From: Phycisphaerae bacterium
Lineage (GTDB): Bacteria; Planctomycetota; Phycisphaerae; Tepidisphaerales; Tepidisphaeraceae
Reading direction: 5' to 3'
DNA: 64,000 nucleotides
NCBI GenBank assembly: GCA_030448225.1
Contig: JAUJNJ010000010.1
Coordinates: 29,073 to 93,072, forward strand
Under the pieces are notes generated by a model that was not told where the DNA came from, ran no database searches, and saw only the letters and a list, made by a program, of their open reading frames with translations. Positions 18,003 through 29,057 of the stretch are shown piece by piece. Position numbers and translations under genes: made by a program. Every line of letters starts with the position of its first letter. The first letter of the stretch is position 1.

Positions 18003-18597
18003 GCTGCTCGACCTTAACGTTCAACCGGCGGCGGAGGTGGCGGCTGCGGCAACGATTGCTTGCACGTTCGTCAATAGAAATAGAATATATCGCCCGCGTG
18101 TTTAATCCGCGAGCCGCAGACTTCGGCTGCCCCGGAGCTTCGCGTTCCGCCCTGACCTCCCCCTTTCGCGGAACTGCAGCAGAGGGCCCGCCCGCCGGCT
18201 CTCGGGCGCCGCCGTGCCGTGTTGGATGGCCGGACCCGCGACGCCGGCTAATCCGATGCTGGGCTCCCGGCGGGCGCGTCAGCGTTGCCTCCTATCGAGC
18301 GGAGCACCTGCCGCAGTAACGGCCACCCATCGGTGCAAAATATCTCAGTTCCACGTGAAAATTCGCACACAATTCTCCTGAGCTTCACGTTGGCACGGTG
18401 ATATAGTTCAGTAGATAGATCCTGCGTCAAGAAGCGGGGGCGGGCGACAGAGTTTTCACCGACTGTTGAGTCTTGGGTGTGAGGCGGAGGAAGCGGCGAA
18501 CCGCCGCTGAGGGGCGGGGCAGCAACTTCGCGGTTGGTCCAGGGCACACTTCGATTGTTCGTTGTCGCGGTGAAGAATTCGGCCGAGGAGTTTAAGC
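18003..18597. other. divergent intergenic region
   Basis: About 590 bases between the amidase (-) and a pseudopilin gene (+). An AT-rich stretch lies at about 18069-18103 (caatagaaatagaatatatc), a likely promoter region for the amidase cluster. A second, less GC-rich part at about 18335-18420 could serve the pseudopilin. A CGAGGAG ribosome site (18584-18590) precedes the ATG at 18598. I see no gene. Confidence 0.4.
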
Positions 18598-19425
18598 ATG
18601 AAATTCGCCAGTCGAGCCCGTTCCGCCGCGCCGCGCTGCCGCGCCTCCCGTGGCCGCGGCTTCACGCTCGTGGAACTGCTCGTCGTCATCGGGATCATCG
18701 CGCTGCTGATCTCGATTCTGCTCCCGGCGCTGAACAAGGCCCGCGAGCAGGCGCGAAAGGTCGCCTGCGCGAGCAACCTGAAGACGCTCGGAGCCGCAAT
18801 CTTCATCTACGCGGGCGAGTACAAGGGCAAGACGCCCCAGCACGTGACCAACGGCTCGCCGCTCGCGTGGCTGTTCGACCTCCCGCTGGAGACGCGCGAC
18901 GCGCTCAACCGGTACGGGACCGTCCGCGACACGCTCTACTGCCCGGGCAACGCCGACACGCAGAACGTCGACGGCCTCTACTGGTACCCGAGCGGCCGCG
19001 CGACCGGGTCGAATCAACACTGCGCCACCGGCTACCAGATGTTGTGGCGCAAGCCGCCGCGTCGCGGCACCGGTCCGCAGCCGACGCCCCCGATGAACGG
19101 GCTGGGCCCGGTGCTACTCTACGGGCGCAAGTACGTGGAGAAGATCACCGAGAAGCAGACGCTGACGATTGCCGGGCGGCAGGAGGTCCGCGTCGGCTCC
19201 GAACTGGAGGTCGCGACCGACATGGTCAACTCGATCATCGGCCCGCCCGAGAAGTTCGAGAGCGCCCAGGGCGGGTTCGGCGAGCGCCATCGCACGGCGC
19301 ACATGCGCGGCGAAAAGCCTGCCGGTGGGAACATCCTGTTCCTTGACGGCCACGTGAGCTGGCGCAACTGGGAGGAAATGAAGTTCCAGTGCCAAGACGG
19401 ATCGCGGAACCGGTACTACTTCTGA
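18598..19425 (+). CDS. type II pseudopilin-like protein, DGH-motif family
   Basis: An intact 275-residue protein. A basic leader ends at the prepilin cleavage site, [19 protein letters not shown], with Glu at +5 and an uninterrupted hydrophobic helix. The body has the family phrases [20 protein letters not shown] and, near the end, [19 protein letters not shown]. It should be inserted in the inner membrane, processed by a prepilin peptidase and assembled into a pseudopilus or kept as a surface protein. The gene lies about 240 bases upstream of a PEP-CTERM gene on the same strand. Confidence 0.9.
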   Translation: MKFASRARSAAPRCRASRGRGFTLVELLVVIGIIALLISILLPALNKAREQARKVACASNLKTLGAAIFIYAGEYKGKTPQHVTNGSPLAWLFDLPLETRDALNRYGTVRDTLYCPGNADTQNVDGLYWYPSGRATGSNQHCATGYQMLWRKPPRRGTGPQPTPPMNGLGPVLLYGRKYVEKITEKQTLTIAGRQEVRVGSELEVATDMVNSIIGPPEKFESAQGGFGERHRTAHMRGEKPAGGNILFLDGHVSWRNWEEMKFQCQDGSRNRYYF

Positions 19426-19664
19426 ACGTATGATTGATGCACGACCAACGACCACTTCCCCTGTTCAATTTGCGGCCATGGCGGTGACGATCACCCCCGT
19501 AACGGCCGAGTTCGGTGTCGAACGTTAACGACAGCAGGCGCGCGGGTGCCCGGCCGGTGGGAGCCGGAACGCGTCCGTCAAATGCCGCGCCGGCTCATGT
19601 GTCCGTGTCCGATCGGTAGTCCGCCTGCGTAACCGCGGGTGCCGGTATCTAGGTGGAGAGCGAG

Positions 19665-21985
19665 ATGATGCACAAGACGTCGAAGATGATCATCGGCGCC
19701 GCGGTGGCCGCGGCGTTGGGCGGATTCGGGCCGCACGCGTTCGCACAGTTTGATACCGAGTCCATTTCGAGCGGCAACTGGTCCGACACCAAGGACGACG
19801 CCGGGAACATCGTCTCGACGCGCTGGAGCTTGAACGAGCCGACGAACACCGCCGTCGGCTCGCCCAACGGCGCGGCGACGTTCGCGATCATCAACCAGGG
19901 TCACACGATCACGATCGATCAGCCGCGCGAAACCGCCCTGCGGGTCGACCTCGGCACCGGCACCGACCCGACCAACGTCGGCAACCTCGTGATGACCGCC
20001 GGCGACCTGACGATCAGCGAACCGGACGGCGACGCGGCTGGATCCTTCCCCTCGCTACGAGTCGGCGTCAGCTCGGTGGGTAACGCGACGATCACCAACG
20101 GGACGATCACCGCCGCCGACGAGGTCCTCGTCGGCTTCGGCCTCGACGCGTTCGGCGCCCCGGCGCCCGGCGTCGGCACGCTCACCATCGGCGGCGGCGG
20201 CGCGGGCACGTCGGCGACCGTCTCGGCCACCGGCCGCGGCGTGGTCGTCGGCGTCTTCAACGGCGGCAAGGGCACCATCAACCTCAGGGAGGGCGGGACC
20301 CTCAACTCGTTCCGAAACCTCGACATCGGCCGCTTCCGCAACAACACCACCGGCCAACGCGCCAACGGCACGGTCAACATGACCGGCGGCACGATCAACG
20401 TCACCGCCGCCGGCGCAGACCTCACCGTCGGCTTCGCCGCCGACGGCCGGTTTGACGTCTCCGGCAACTCGGTCGTGAACGTCGCCGACAACCTCGTGAT
20501 CGGCATCGATCCCGGACGCCCGCCAGCGGCGACGTCCCCGCTCGCCCCGCCTCCTCGGGCGTGGTGACGCAAGCCGGCGACTCGGTCCTGAACTTCCGCG
20601 AACTCCTCGTCGGCGAGCGCGGGTTCGGGAGCTACACGATGGAGTCCGGGACGATCAACGCCCGCGGGGCGATCATCCTCGGCCTGTTCGAGACGGCCAG
20701 GGGCACGTTCACGCACCGGGGCGGCACGATCACCTCCAACGGCGCGGTGTTCGTCGGCTGGCGCGCGCCAGCACCTACACGCAGTCCGGCGGGTCGATTA
20801 CCGCCAATGACTACCTCATCGGCACCGACACGGCCGGCGACTACACGATGACCGGCGGCACGCTGAAGTCGGTCAACGTCATGTCGGTCGGCTTCGCGCG
20901 GTTCGGCACCGTGGTCGGCCGCGGGCGTTCACCCAATCCGCTGGCGACGTCGACGCGGGCGAACTGCTCATCGGGCGGCCGGCGAGGGCACCTACACCCT
21001 CAGCGGCACCGGGACGATCGACGCGGACTCGCAGGTCAACGTCGGCACGTTCGACGCCGCGGTCGGCACGATGGTGCAGTCGGGCACGAGCCGCGTCACC
21101 GCCGGCGGGTTCCTCGTCGGCGAGAACGGCCGCGGCACCTACACGATCCGCGACACCGCGACCGTGAACGTCACCGGCGTCGGCGCGAACGGCCGCGGGT
21201 TCCCGTTCGGCCCCAACGGCGGCTTCGCCAACCTCGTCGTCGGCCGCAACGGCGCCGGCGGATCGGTGGGCGAGGGCCGGGTGAACCAGGAGGGCGGCAC
21301 GATCAACGTCGCCACGAACGTGTTCGTCGGCGACCGCGACGACTCGAGCGGCACCTACCGCATCTCGGCCGGGCAGCTCAACGTCACGGGCAACCTCAAC
21401 GTCGCCACCGCCCTGCAGAGCGACGCCATCGCCGACGCCGACCGCACCGAGCCGACCGCCAGCGACGACCGCGAGTTCCAGTCGACCGGCGTGCGCGGGC
21501 GGTTCGAGGTCGTCGGCTCGGCCGGCGACATCAACGTCACCAACCACCTGCTGGCCAACCCCGCCGACCGCAGCGCGTTCCGCAGCACGCCGGCCAGCGT
21601 GGCCGAGCTCGTGTTCGAGTTCGTCGGCAACGCGATCAGCGTGATCGACGTCGGCGGCGTGGCCGACCTCGACGGCGCGGTCATCGACATCGACAACGCC
21701 GTGCTGACGCCCGAGAGCCGCGTGAACCTCATCATCGCCCAGCGCGGGCTGGCCAACGCCGGCACGGTCGACGCGACCTCCGGCACGACCGAGAACGTCG
21801 GCACCGGCGAGATGTTCACGCTGGCGGCCGAGGATCAGGGGATCTACCGGCTCGACGTCGTGCCGTTCGGGACCGCCGGCGGCGAGATGCTCCAGGTGTC
21901 GGCCGTCCCCGAGCCGTCGGCGATCGCGCTGCTCGGCCTCGGCGGGCTGGGCCTTCTCCGCCGCCGTCGCGGCCGCGTCGCCTGA
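19665..21985 (+). CDS. PEP-CTERM protein with repeated beta-strand motifs (frameshifted)
   Basis: The start gives a signal peptide MMHKTSKMIIGAAVAAALGG. The mature protein is a run of short units around a GT-x-T pattern, for example GNATITNGTITAADEVLVG, GTVNMTGGTINVTAAGADL, YTMESGTINARGAIILG and YTIRDTATVNVTGVG, which suggests a right-handed beta-helix. The C-terminus is VPEPSAIALLGLGGLGLLR with RRRRGR, a clear PEP-CTERM signal. Shifts lie near 20530, 20765, 20930 and 20985; the last 900 bases are open. The ribosome site GGAGAGCGAG overlaps the region just before the start. It pairs with the pseudopilin gene upstream. Confidence 0.82.
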
Positions 21986-22026
21986 GGCGGCGCGCGCACC
22001 TGAAATGGTCCGGCTGAACTTTTTAG

Positions 22027-22070
22027 CTCCCCGCCGCGGTCGTCGCGCGATCGACGTCCGCGGCGGGGAG
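22027..22070 (+). terminator. hairpin terminator after the PEP-CTERM gene
   Basis: ctccccgccgcgg (22027-22039) pairs perfectly with ccgcggcggggag (22058-22070), 42 bases after the PEP-CTERM stop. The following tctcttt is only weakly T-rich. Confidence 0.65.
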
Positions 22071-22399
22071 TCTCTTTAGAGCTTCGAAGAGCGCCGGCGG
22101 CGCGAGCGGTGTTATCCTGAGCGCGGCGAAGGATCTCCCGTGGTGCCTACGGGGCCCGCGGGAGATCCTTCGGAGTACCTCAGGTTTACAAGGCTGCGTT
22201 TCGAGTAGCTTTTGAAGCTCTTAGTGGCGAGCGCGCCGCGGCGCCGGCGACGCGGGTCGTGTCGGGCGTTGCATCCCCGCCGCGTTCGACAAGAATGGGA
22301 CGTCGTGCATTGGACTTCCGTCGCGCGCGACCCGCGCGCGTGCGGCACCGGCGTGAAGTGCCGGGTCGCGTGGGCTGTTCGAGGCAATCCGAGGTGGAA
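22071..22399. other. intergenic region holding a dispersed palindrome
   Basis: About 330 bases between the terminator hairpin and the dehydrogenase gene. Besides the repeat at 22116-22184 nothing is recognisable. GAGGTGG at 22391-22397, just before the ATG at 22400, is the ribosome site of the next gene. Confidence 0.4.
22116..22184. repeat. dispersed imperfect palindrome, copy 1
   Basis: The left arm is 22116-22140 and the right arm 22159-22184. The inner 13 bases pair perfectly (gaaggatctcccg with cgggagatccttc) and the outer ends cctgag/ctcagg also pair. Related copies lie at 28806-28830 (left arm, 23 of 25 identical) and at 56740-56755 (right arm, 16 identical bases). Confidence 0.7.
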
Positions 22400-25300
22400 A
22401 TGAATCTGTCTGGCTCCCGCGGCACCGCCGCGCTGTTCGCCGTTGTTCTGGTCGCGCTCGTCGCCGCCACCCCCGCCGCGGCCGCCGGCCCGAAGGGCGT
22501 GGCGCCCGTAGGGGCCGACGGGCAGCGGGTGAACCTGGACTTCGAGGCCGGCTCGCTCGACGGCTGGACCGCGACCGGCGACGCGTTCGCGAAGCAGCCG
22601 ATGAAGGGCGACACCGTCGCGCCCCGCCGCAAGGACCAAAAGAGCGGCCACCAGGGCGAGTACTGGGTCGGCGGGTTCGAGGCCGTCGGCGATGACGCGA
22701 CCGGCACGCTCAGCAGCCGGCCGTTCAAGGTCGACAAGCGCTGGGGCAGCTTCCTCATCGGCGGCGGCGCGTGGTTCGAGACGCGGGTGGAACTCGTCCG
22801 CGCCGACACGAACCGCGTCGTCTTCCGCTACTCTGCCTACGACGGCGAGACGCTCCGGCCGGTCGTCGTCGACTTCGGCAAGCACGTCGGGCGGGAGTTC
22901 TTCGTCCGCCTCGTCGACGAGCGCAAGGGCCACTGGGGCCACCTGAACTTCGACACCTTCCTGCTGTACGACGGGCGCCCCCAACTGGCCAACGCCCTGC
23001 CGGGCAAGCCCGCCACCCCCCCGCCGGCGCCGGACGTCGTCGCGCACGCGGGCGTGAAGCCGGACGAGGCGGTGGCGGCGATGACGATGCCGGACGGCTT
23101 CCGCGCCACGCTGTTCGCGGCCGAGCCGGACGTCGTGCAGCCCATCGCGTTCACCACCGACGCCCGCGGGCGCGTCTGGGTCGCGCAGTGCGTGACCTAC
23201 CCGGTGCGCCAGCCCGAGGGGCAGGGCAAGGACAGCATCATCATCCTCGAGGACACCGACGGTGACGGCCGGCACGACAAGCGCACGGTCTTCGCCGAGA
23301 AGCTCAACCTCGTCAGCGGGATCGAGGTCGGCTTCGGCGGCGTGTGGGTCGGGGCGGCGCCCTACCTGCTGTTCATCCCCGACGCCGACCGCGACGACCG
23401 TCCCGACGGTCCGCCGCAGGTGATGCTCGACGGGTGGGCGTACCAGGACACGCACGAGATGCTCAACACGTTCGCCTGGGGCCCCGACGGGTGGCTCTAC
23501 GGCTGCCACGGCGTGTTCACGCACTCGAACGTCGGCCGCCCCGGCGCGAGCGACGCCGAGCGGCAGCGCATCAACGCCGGCATCTGGCGCTTCCACCCCA
23601 CGAAGCACGTGTTCGAGGTCTTCGCCGAGGGCACGAGCAATCCGTGGGGCCTGGACTTCAACGACCAGGGACAGATGTTCATCGAGGCGTGCGTGATCCC
23701 GCACTTCTGGCACGTCATCCAGGGCGCGCACTACCAGCGGCAGGCGGGCACGCACTTCAACCCGTACGTGTTCGACGACATCAAGCAGCACGGCGACCAC
23801 GTCCACTACGCCGGCAACCAGGGCCCCCACGCCGGCAACGGCCGCTCCGACACCGCGGGCGGCGGGCACGCGCACTCGGGCGCGATGGTCTACCTCGGCG
23901 GGTCGTGGCCCGAGCAGTACCGCAACCAGCTCTTCCTCGGGAACATCCACGGCCAGCGCATCAACATGGACATCCCCGAGCCCAAGGGCTCCGGGTACGT
24001 CGGCAAGCACGGGCCCGACTTCCTGAACTTCAACGACCGCTGGTCGCAGGTGGTGAACTTCCGCTACGACCAGGACGGCAGCGTCTACTTCATCGACTGG
24101 TACGACGAGGAGCAGTGCCACACGCCCAACGAGGCCGCGCACGACCGCACGAACGGGCGGATCTACAAGCTGGCGTACGGCGACACGAAGATGACGACGA
24201 CGGCCGACCTCGCCAAGGCGACCGACGCGGAGTTGCTGAACCTCCAGCTCCACAAGAATGACTGGCACGTCCGCGCCGCCCGCCGATTGCTCCAGGAGCG
24301 CGCGGCGGCCGGGAAGCTCGACGAGACTGTCCGCCTCGGGCTGATCTCGATGATCGACAAGAGCCCCGACGAGACGCGGCAGCTCCGCGCCCTGTGGGCG
24401 CTGCACGTGACGGGGGGCGTGCCGGCGGAGGTGGCGACGTCGATCCTGCGGAGCGCGGCGGCGGCGGCGAAGTCGCCGTACCTCGTGGCGTGGACGATCC
24501 AATTGCTCGCCGAGGACGGCAAGCCGTCGGCCGAGGCGCTGACGGAGTTCGCCCGGCTGGCGAAGGAGTCGACGTCGCCGGTCGTGCGGCTGTACCTCGC
24601 GTCGGCCCTGAAGCGCATCCCGGCCGAGCGGCGGTGGGACGTGCTGGCGGGCCTGCTCGGCCGCAGCGAGGACGCGACGGACCATAACCTGCCGCTGATG
24701 TACTGGTACGCCCACGAGCCCCTTGCCGCCGCCGACCCGGGGCGCGCGCTCGCGGCCGCGCGGGCGGCGAAGATCCCGAACATCCTGGCGTTCACCGTCC
24801 GCCGCATCGCCGCGATGGAGGGCGACGCGCCGATCGCCGCGCTCACCGGCGCGCTCGCCGGCGTCTCGGACGAGTCGCAGCAGGTGGAGATCCTGCGCGG
24901 CATCAACGAGGCGCTGCGCGGCCGCCGCAGCATGAAGATGCCGCCGACGTGGGCCGAGACGGAACGGGTGCTCGCCCGGAGCGCCAACCCGGCGGTGGCG
25001 GCGCCGGCGAGGGCCCTGGGCGTCGTCACGTTCGGCAGCCCCGCGCGCTGTCGATGTTGAAGGAGACGCTGACCGATCCGACCGCCGAGGTCCGCGAGCG
25101 CCGCGCGCGCGCTCGAGGCGCTCCTGAACGCGAAGGTGCCGACGCTGGCGCCGCTGCTGCAAGACCTGCTGAAGGACGTGGCCCTCCGCGCGCCGCCCTC
25201 CGCGGTCTGGCCGCCTTCGAGGAACCGACGACCGCCAAGGCGATCCTGGCGAACTACGCGTCGTTCACGCCGGAGGAGAAGAAGGACGCGCTGACGACGC

Positions 25301-26530
25301 TCAGCGCGCGCGTCGAGTCGGCGGGCGTGCTGCTCGCGGCGATCGAGGGCGGCGCCGCCGGCATCGCGCCGAAGGACGTGTCGGCCGACATCGTCCGCCA
25401 GCTCCGCAACCTCCAGAGCCGCCGAGATCGACAAGCGCGTCGAGAAGGCCTGGGGCGTGATGCGGGCGACGCCGGAGGACAAGCTGAACCGGATGGCGCA
25501 GGTCCGGAAGATGGTCGAAGGGCCCGGCGTCCCCGCGGGCAACGCGTCGCACGGCCGCAAGGCTGTACGCGAAGACCTGCATGCAGTGCCACACGCTGTT
25601 CGACACCGGCGGCAAGGTCGGCCCTGACATCACCGGCGCCAACCGCGGCGACCTCGCCTACCTGCTGGAGAACATCATCGACCCGAACGCGGTTATTCCC
25701 ATTGATTACCAGTTATCCATCGTGCAGACGAAGGACCTGCGGGTGGTCGACGGGATCATCAAGAAGCAGGACCAGAACGCGCTGACGATCGTCACCACCG
25801 CCGAGACGCTCACGCTGCCCCAGTCGGAGATCAGGCGGGTGAAGCCGAGCACGATGTCGATGATGCCCGAGGGCCTGCTCGACGGCATGACGGAGCAGGA
25901 CGTGCGCGACCTGTTCGCCTACCTCCGCAGCCCCAGCCAGGTGCCGCTGGCCGCGACGGCCGACGCGGCCAAGGCGTTCTTCAACGGCAAGGATCTGACC
26001 GGCTGGGAGGGCAACCGCGAGGTGTGGTCGGTGCAGAACGGGGAACTCGTCGGCAAGACCGAGAAGGGCCTGAAGCTGCAACGACTTCCTCCGGAACCAG
26101 CTCGCCGTCGGCGACTTCCGCCTCGTCGTGAAGGTGAAGCTCGTGCCCAACGGTGAGAACAGCGGCATCCAGTTCCGCAGCGAGGCCGATCGAGGGCGGC
26201 GAGATGCGCGGCTGCCAGGCCGACATGGGGGCCGGCTGGTGGGGCAAGCTTTACGAGGAAAGCGCCCGCGGTCTCCTCTGGGACAAGGGCGGCGACCGGT
26301 TCGTGAAGGCCGAGGACTGGAACACCTACGAGATCCTCGCCGTCGGCAGCAAGATCCGCACGGCCCTCAACGGCAACCTCTGCGTCGACCTCGACGACCC
26401 GAAGGTCGCCCGCAACGGCGTCATCGCCGTGCAGGTTCACTCGGGCGGCCCGACCGAAGTGCGGTTCAAAGACTTCCAGCTCGAGCTCAACCCGAAGTTC
26501 GAGATGAAGACGGTCAAGGCGCAGCAGTAG
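22400..26530 (+). CDS. PVC-type haem-binding dehydrogenase with HEAT repeats, cytochrome c and DUF1080-like domain (frameshifted at the end)
   Basis: About 1370 codons. A Sec signal is followed by a jelly-roll-like domain (LDFEAGSLDGWTATGDAF). A six-bladed PQQ/sugar-dehydrogenase-type propeller follows: TMPDGFRATLFAAEPDVVQP, GRVWVAQCVTYPV, GPDGWLYGCHGVFTHSN, GTSNPWGLDFNDQGQMF and SVYFIDWYDEEQCH. Then come HEAT-like helical repeats and a haem c site, KTCMQCHTLFDTGG, with the usual GPDITGANRGDLAYLLENII and MPEGLLDGMTEQDVRDLFAY. The end (FFNGKDLTGWEG, NSGIQFRS, ARNGVIAVQVHSGGPTEVRF) is a DUF1080/3-keto-disaccharide-hydrolase-like domain. The first 2660 bases are open. Shifts cluster near 25045, 25115, 25195, 25420, 25560, 26085 and 26195. 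Likely periplasmic oxidation of a sugar or alcohol with electron transfer by the cytochrome; the substrate is unknown. Fusion of dehydrogenase and DUF1080-like domain in one chain makes a glycan role plausible. Confidence 0.85.
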
Positions 26531-26849
26531 CGGCGTGGTCGAAGGGAACATCGAGGGGCGGGGGCACCGCAGCGCCGCCGTCCGCCGTTGACTGCGAGCC
26601 GGCGTGGGTCGGGCGCGGGGGCGGAGGCGTTTCCTCATCAGCCAAAAACATGTCGCGGCTATGAAGGGTCATTCTGCCGACGTGGATCTGACGTGTCCGG
26701 CGCGTTCGGACCGGCGACACCCGCTCGGCCGTCGTCGTCAACTCGCCGCCGCCGCTCGGATCGGGTCTGGGGATTCGAGCGGGCGTGGCCGACATCCGCC
26801 GTCGTTGCCGCCACGGTTGCTAGGCGTCGGTGACGCAGGAGAGCGCCCA
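26531..26849. other. intergenic spacer
   Basis: About 320 bases with no recognisable gene or repeat. AGGAGAG at 26837-26843 is the ribosome site of the next gene. Confidence 0.4.
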
Positions 26850-28589
26850 ATGAATCGCCGCCACTTCCTCACTACCGCCGGTGCCGCGCGCAACTGTTCC
26901 CTTCATTCCCGATGCCGCCGGGCAGGCCGATCCGCCGGCACCCGCCCCGGGCGCGTGGCGGATCGCCGCCGAAGGCGGCTCGTCTTCGAACACGCCGACA
27001 AGTGGACGAAGGCCGTCGGTGCCGCGGAGCAACTGCGGGCGGCGGGCTTCGAGGTGGGCGACCTGCCGCTCGACCGCTCGCCCTACCGCCTCGACGCCGA
27101 CCTGATCTTCCTCGGCTCCTTCGCGAGCGAGAGCCCGGCGTACAAAGCCTACATGCGCGAGCACGCGCAGGAACTGTACCGCTTCGTCGACCGCGGCAAG
27201 GTGCTCGTGCAGATGGCGCAGGCGGATCAGACCGAGGCGGTCCCGCCGTTCCTGCCGTCGACGCATGGCGCGAAGCGCGACGAGCCGGACTACCCGCAGG
27301 CGTTCATCGTGTCGCCCGATCACCCGCTGGCCAAGGGGCTGCCGCACGACGGCGGCGTCGTCCGCTTCGACCGCAAGGACCGCCGCACGATCTGGGAGGC
27401 GTTCGTCGAACAGGGCGGCTTCGAGGTGATCGTGGCGGCCGAACCCGAGGCGGTTCACCCGGGGTTGATGGAGGGCGCCTACGGCCAAGGCCGGATCGTC
27501 CTGGCGGCGATGGACTTCGACAAGCTCAAGTTCGTCGGCGGCGGCGAGTACGCGACGGCGGCGCAGCGGGCGTTTGCCGCCGCGTTCTTCAAGAATCTCC
27601 GCGACCACGCGCTCAACGTGCGCGACCGCACGACGCGCGCCCTCGACGTCACGCCGAGCCCGCAGACCGCACAGGAGCACGTGCCCGGCTCGTGGACGCT
27701 GGCGGTCCTGCCGGACACGCAGGTCTACGCGCTGCGGTTCCCCGGCCTGTTCTCGATGCAGACGAGCTGGGTCGCGCGCAACCGCGAGCGGCTCGACATC
27801 CGCTACGCACTGCACCTCGGCGACGTCACGAACAACAACACGCGCCGGGAGTGGGAGAACGCCCGCGACGCGCTCGAGTTGATTCACGGCCGCGTCCCGT
27901 TGGCGATCGTCACCGGCAACCACGACCACGGCCCCAGCGGCGACGCCTCGACGCGCGACACGCACTTCAACGAGTACTGGCCGCTGGCGCGCAGCCGGTC
28001 GCAGCCGACGTTCGGCGGCTCGATGCGCGAGGAGGACCACAACAACACGTTCCACCTGTTCGAGGCCGGCGGCGGGAAGTGGATCGTGGTCGCGCTCGAG
28101 TGGTCGCCCCGCGACGAGACGGTCGCGTGGGCGAACGAGGTGATGTCGAAGCACGCCGGCCCCGCCGCCGGGGGCCGCCGCGGCATCCTGATCACGCACG
28201 CGTACCTCAACAACAACGACCGTCGGTACGACCACACGGACGCCGCGCACCCGCAGGACTTCAACCCCCACGAGTACCGCACGCCGGGCTCGAAGAACGA
28301 CGGCGAGCAGCTCTGGCAGAAGCTCGTCCGCCGCCACGACTTCGCGCTCGTGCTCAACGGCCACGTCCTCGGCGACGGCACCGGCTACCTCGCGAGCAAG
28401 ACCGACGCCGGCCGGACCTGCCACCAGATGCTGTCGAACTACCAGATGCGCGCGCTCGGCGGCGAAGGGTACCTCCGCCTCGTGGAGTTCCGGCCGGACG
28501 GCAAGACCGCGCAGGTCAAGACGTACTCCCCCCTGTACGAGAAGTACATGCTCAGCGCCGACCAGCAGTACTCCTTCGAACTCGACTGA
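26850..28589 (+). CDS. Tat-exported protein: ThuA-like domain plus metallophosphoesterase (two compensating frameshifts)
   Basis: The start MNRRHFLTTAGAA is a twin-arginine signal. The frame then slips for about 100 bases: residues such as TVPFIPDAAGQADPPAPAPG are in another frame from about 26890 to 26985. It then returns to the original frame and stays open to 28589. The first domain (EHADKWTKAVGAAEQLRAAG, DADLIFLGSFASES, VIVAAEPEAVHPGLMEGAYG) resembles a ThuA/glutamine-amidotransferase-like fold. The second is a calcineurin-like phosphoesterase: LAVLPDTQVYA, ALHLGDVTNNNT, IVTGNHDHGPSGD, ILITHAYLNNNDR and ALVLNGHVLGDGTGY. It follows the haem-binding dehydrogenase on the same strand and may share its function. 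About 580 residues; periplasmic. Confidence 0.82.
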   Translation: MNRRHFLTTAGAARNCSLHSRCRRAGRSAGTRPGRVADRRRRRLVFEHADKWTKAVGAAEQLRAAGFEVGDLPLDRSPYRLDADLIFLGSFASESPAYKAYMREHAQELYRFVDRGKVLVQMAQADQTEAVPPFLPSTHGAKRDEPDYPQAFIVSPDHPLAKGLPHDGGVVRFDRKDRRTIWEAFVEQGGFEVIVAAEPEAVHPGLMEGAYGQGRIVLAAMDFDKLKFVGGGEYATAAQRAFAAAFFKNLRDHALNVRDRTTRALDVTPSPQTAQEHVPGSWTLAVLPDTQVYALRFPGLFSMQTSWVARNRERLDIRYALHLGDVTNNNTRREWENARDALELIHGRVPLAIVTGNHDHGPSGDASTRDTHFNEYWPLARSRSQPTFGGSMREEDHNNTFHLFEAGGGKWIVVALEWSPRDETVAWANEVMSKHAGPAAGGRRGILITHAYLNNNDRRYDHTDAAHPQDFNPHEYRTPGSKNDGEQLWQKLVRRHDFALVLNGHVLGDGTGYLASKTDAGRTCHQMLSNYQMRALGGEGYLRLVEFRPDGKTAQVKTYSPLYEKYMLSADQQYSFELD

Positions 28590-28805
28590 CCGGCCCCGAC
28601 CAATCGTGCGAGACCCCGACGACCCGGCACGCGGGGTCGCGAGTGGCCGCGTGTTTGCGTCCCCTCACGCGCCGGAGTCGGCCACAAGCGCGCGGCAGAG
28701 CGAGCGACCACACGCGTGCCCGCGGCAACTCGAACTCGGACCAACTCGTTGCGGTCGGGTTCGGACGACTTCGCATCAGCACATCGCGGGAGCCGTTCCG
28801 CTCCT

Positions 28806-28830
28806 CCTGAGCGCGGCTCAGGATCTCCCG
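28806..28830. repeat. dispersed palindrome, copy 2 (left arm only)
   Basis: These 25 bases match 22116-22140 at 23 positions. The right arm seen in copy 1 is not found nearby. Confidence 0.6.
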
Positions 28831-28949
28831 CGGTCCGGGCGGCCGCGAGCGCTCCTCTGCTGCGCGGAGAATGATACGCGCCCGATCCATTCCACGCGGA
28901 GATGCGATTCGCTCTGGCGGGATCACGATCGGGCTCGGTGCGCGCGGCG

Positions 28950-28987
28950 AACGGCCTCCCGCTGACTCGCGGGAGGCCGTTCCTTTT
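28950..28987 (+). terminator. intrinsic terminator
   Basis: aacggcctcccgc (28950-28962) and gcgggaggccgtt (28969-28981) form a perfect 13-base stem with a 6-base loop, followed by cctttt. The T-tract lies on the + side, so it best suits transcription coming from the phosphoesterase gene at 26850-28589. Confidence 0.75.
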
Positions 28988-29057
28988 CGCTCGTTGGTGT
29001 TGTCGCCGGCCGCGCCGGATCCTGTTCCGCCACGGCACGACCCGGTTTCGCCGTCGC

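Larger units (their letters stand above)
28590..29057. other. intergenic region with repeat and terminator
   Basis: About 470 bases between convergent genes. It holds a partial copy of the dispersed palindrome and a good hairpin terminator, both listed separately. Nothing else is recognised. Confidence 0.45.

Noticed and set aside
18385..18470. A possible tRNA-like stretch near tagttcagtagatag
   Set aside because: No acceptor stem, no T-loop GTTCxANNC and no cloverleaf could be folded.
22112..25162. A 1016-codon open frame on the - strand
   Set aside because: It lies exactly opposite the haem-binding dehydrogenase, is Arg/Val/Leu-rich without domains, and is the usual antisense shadow in GC-rich DNA.
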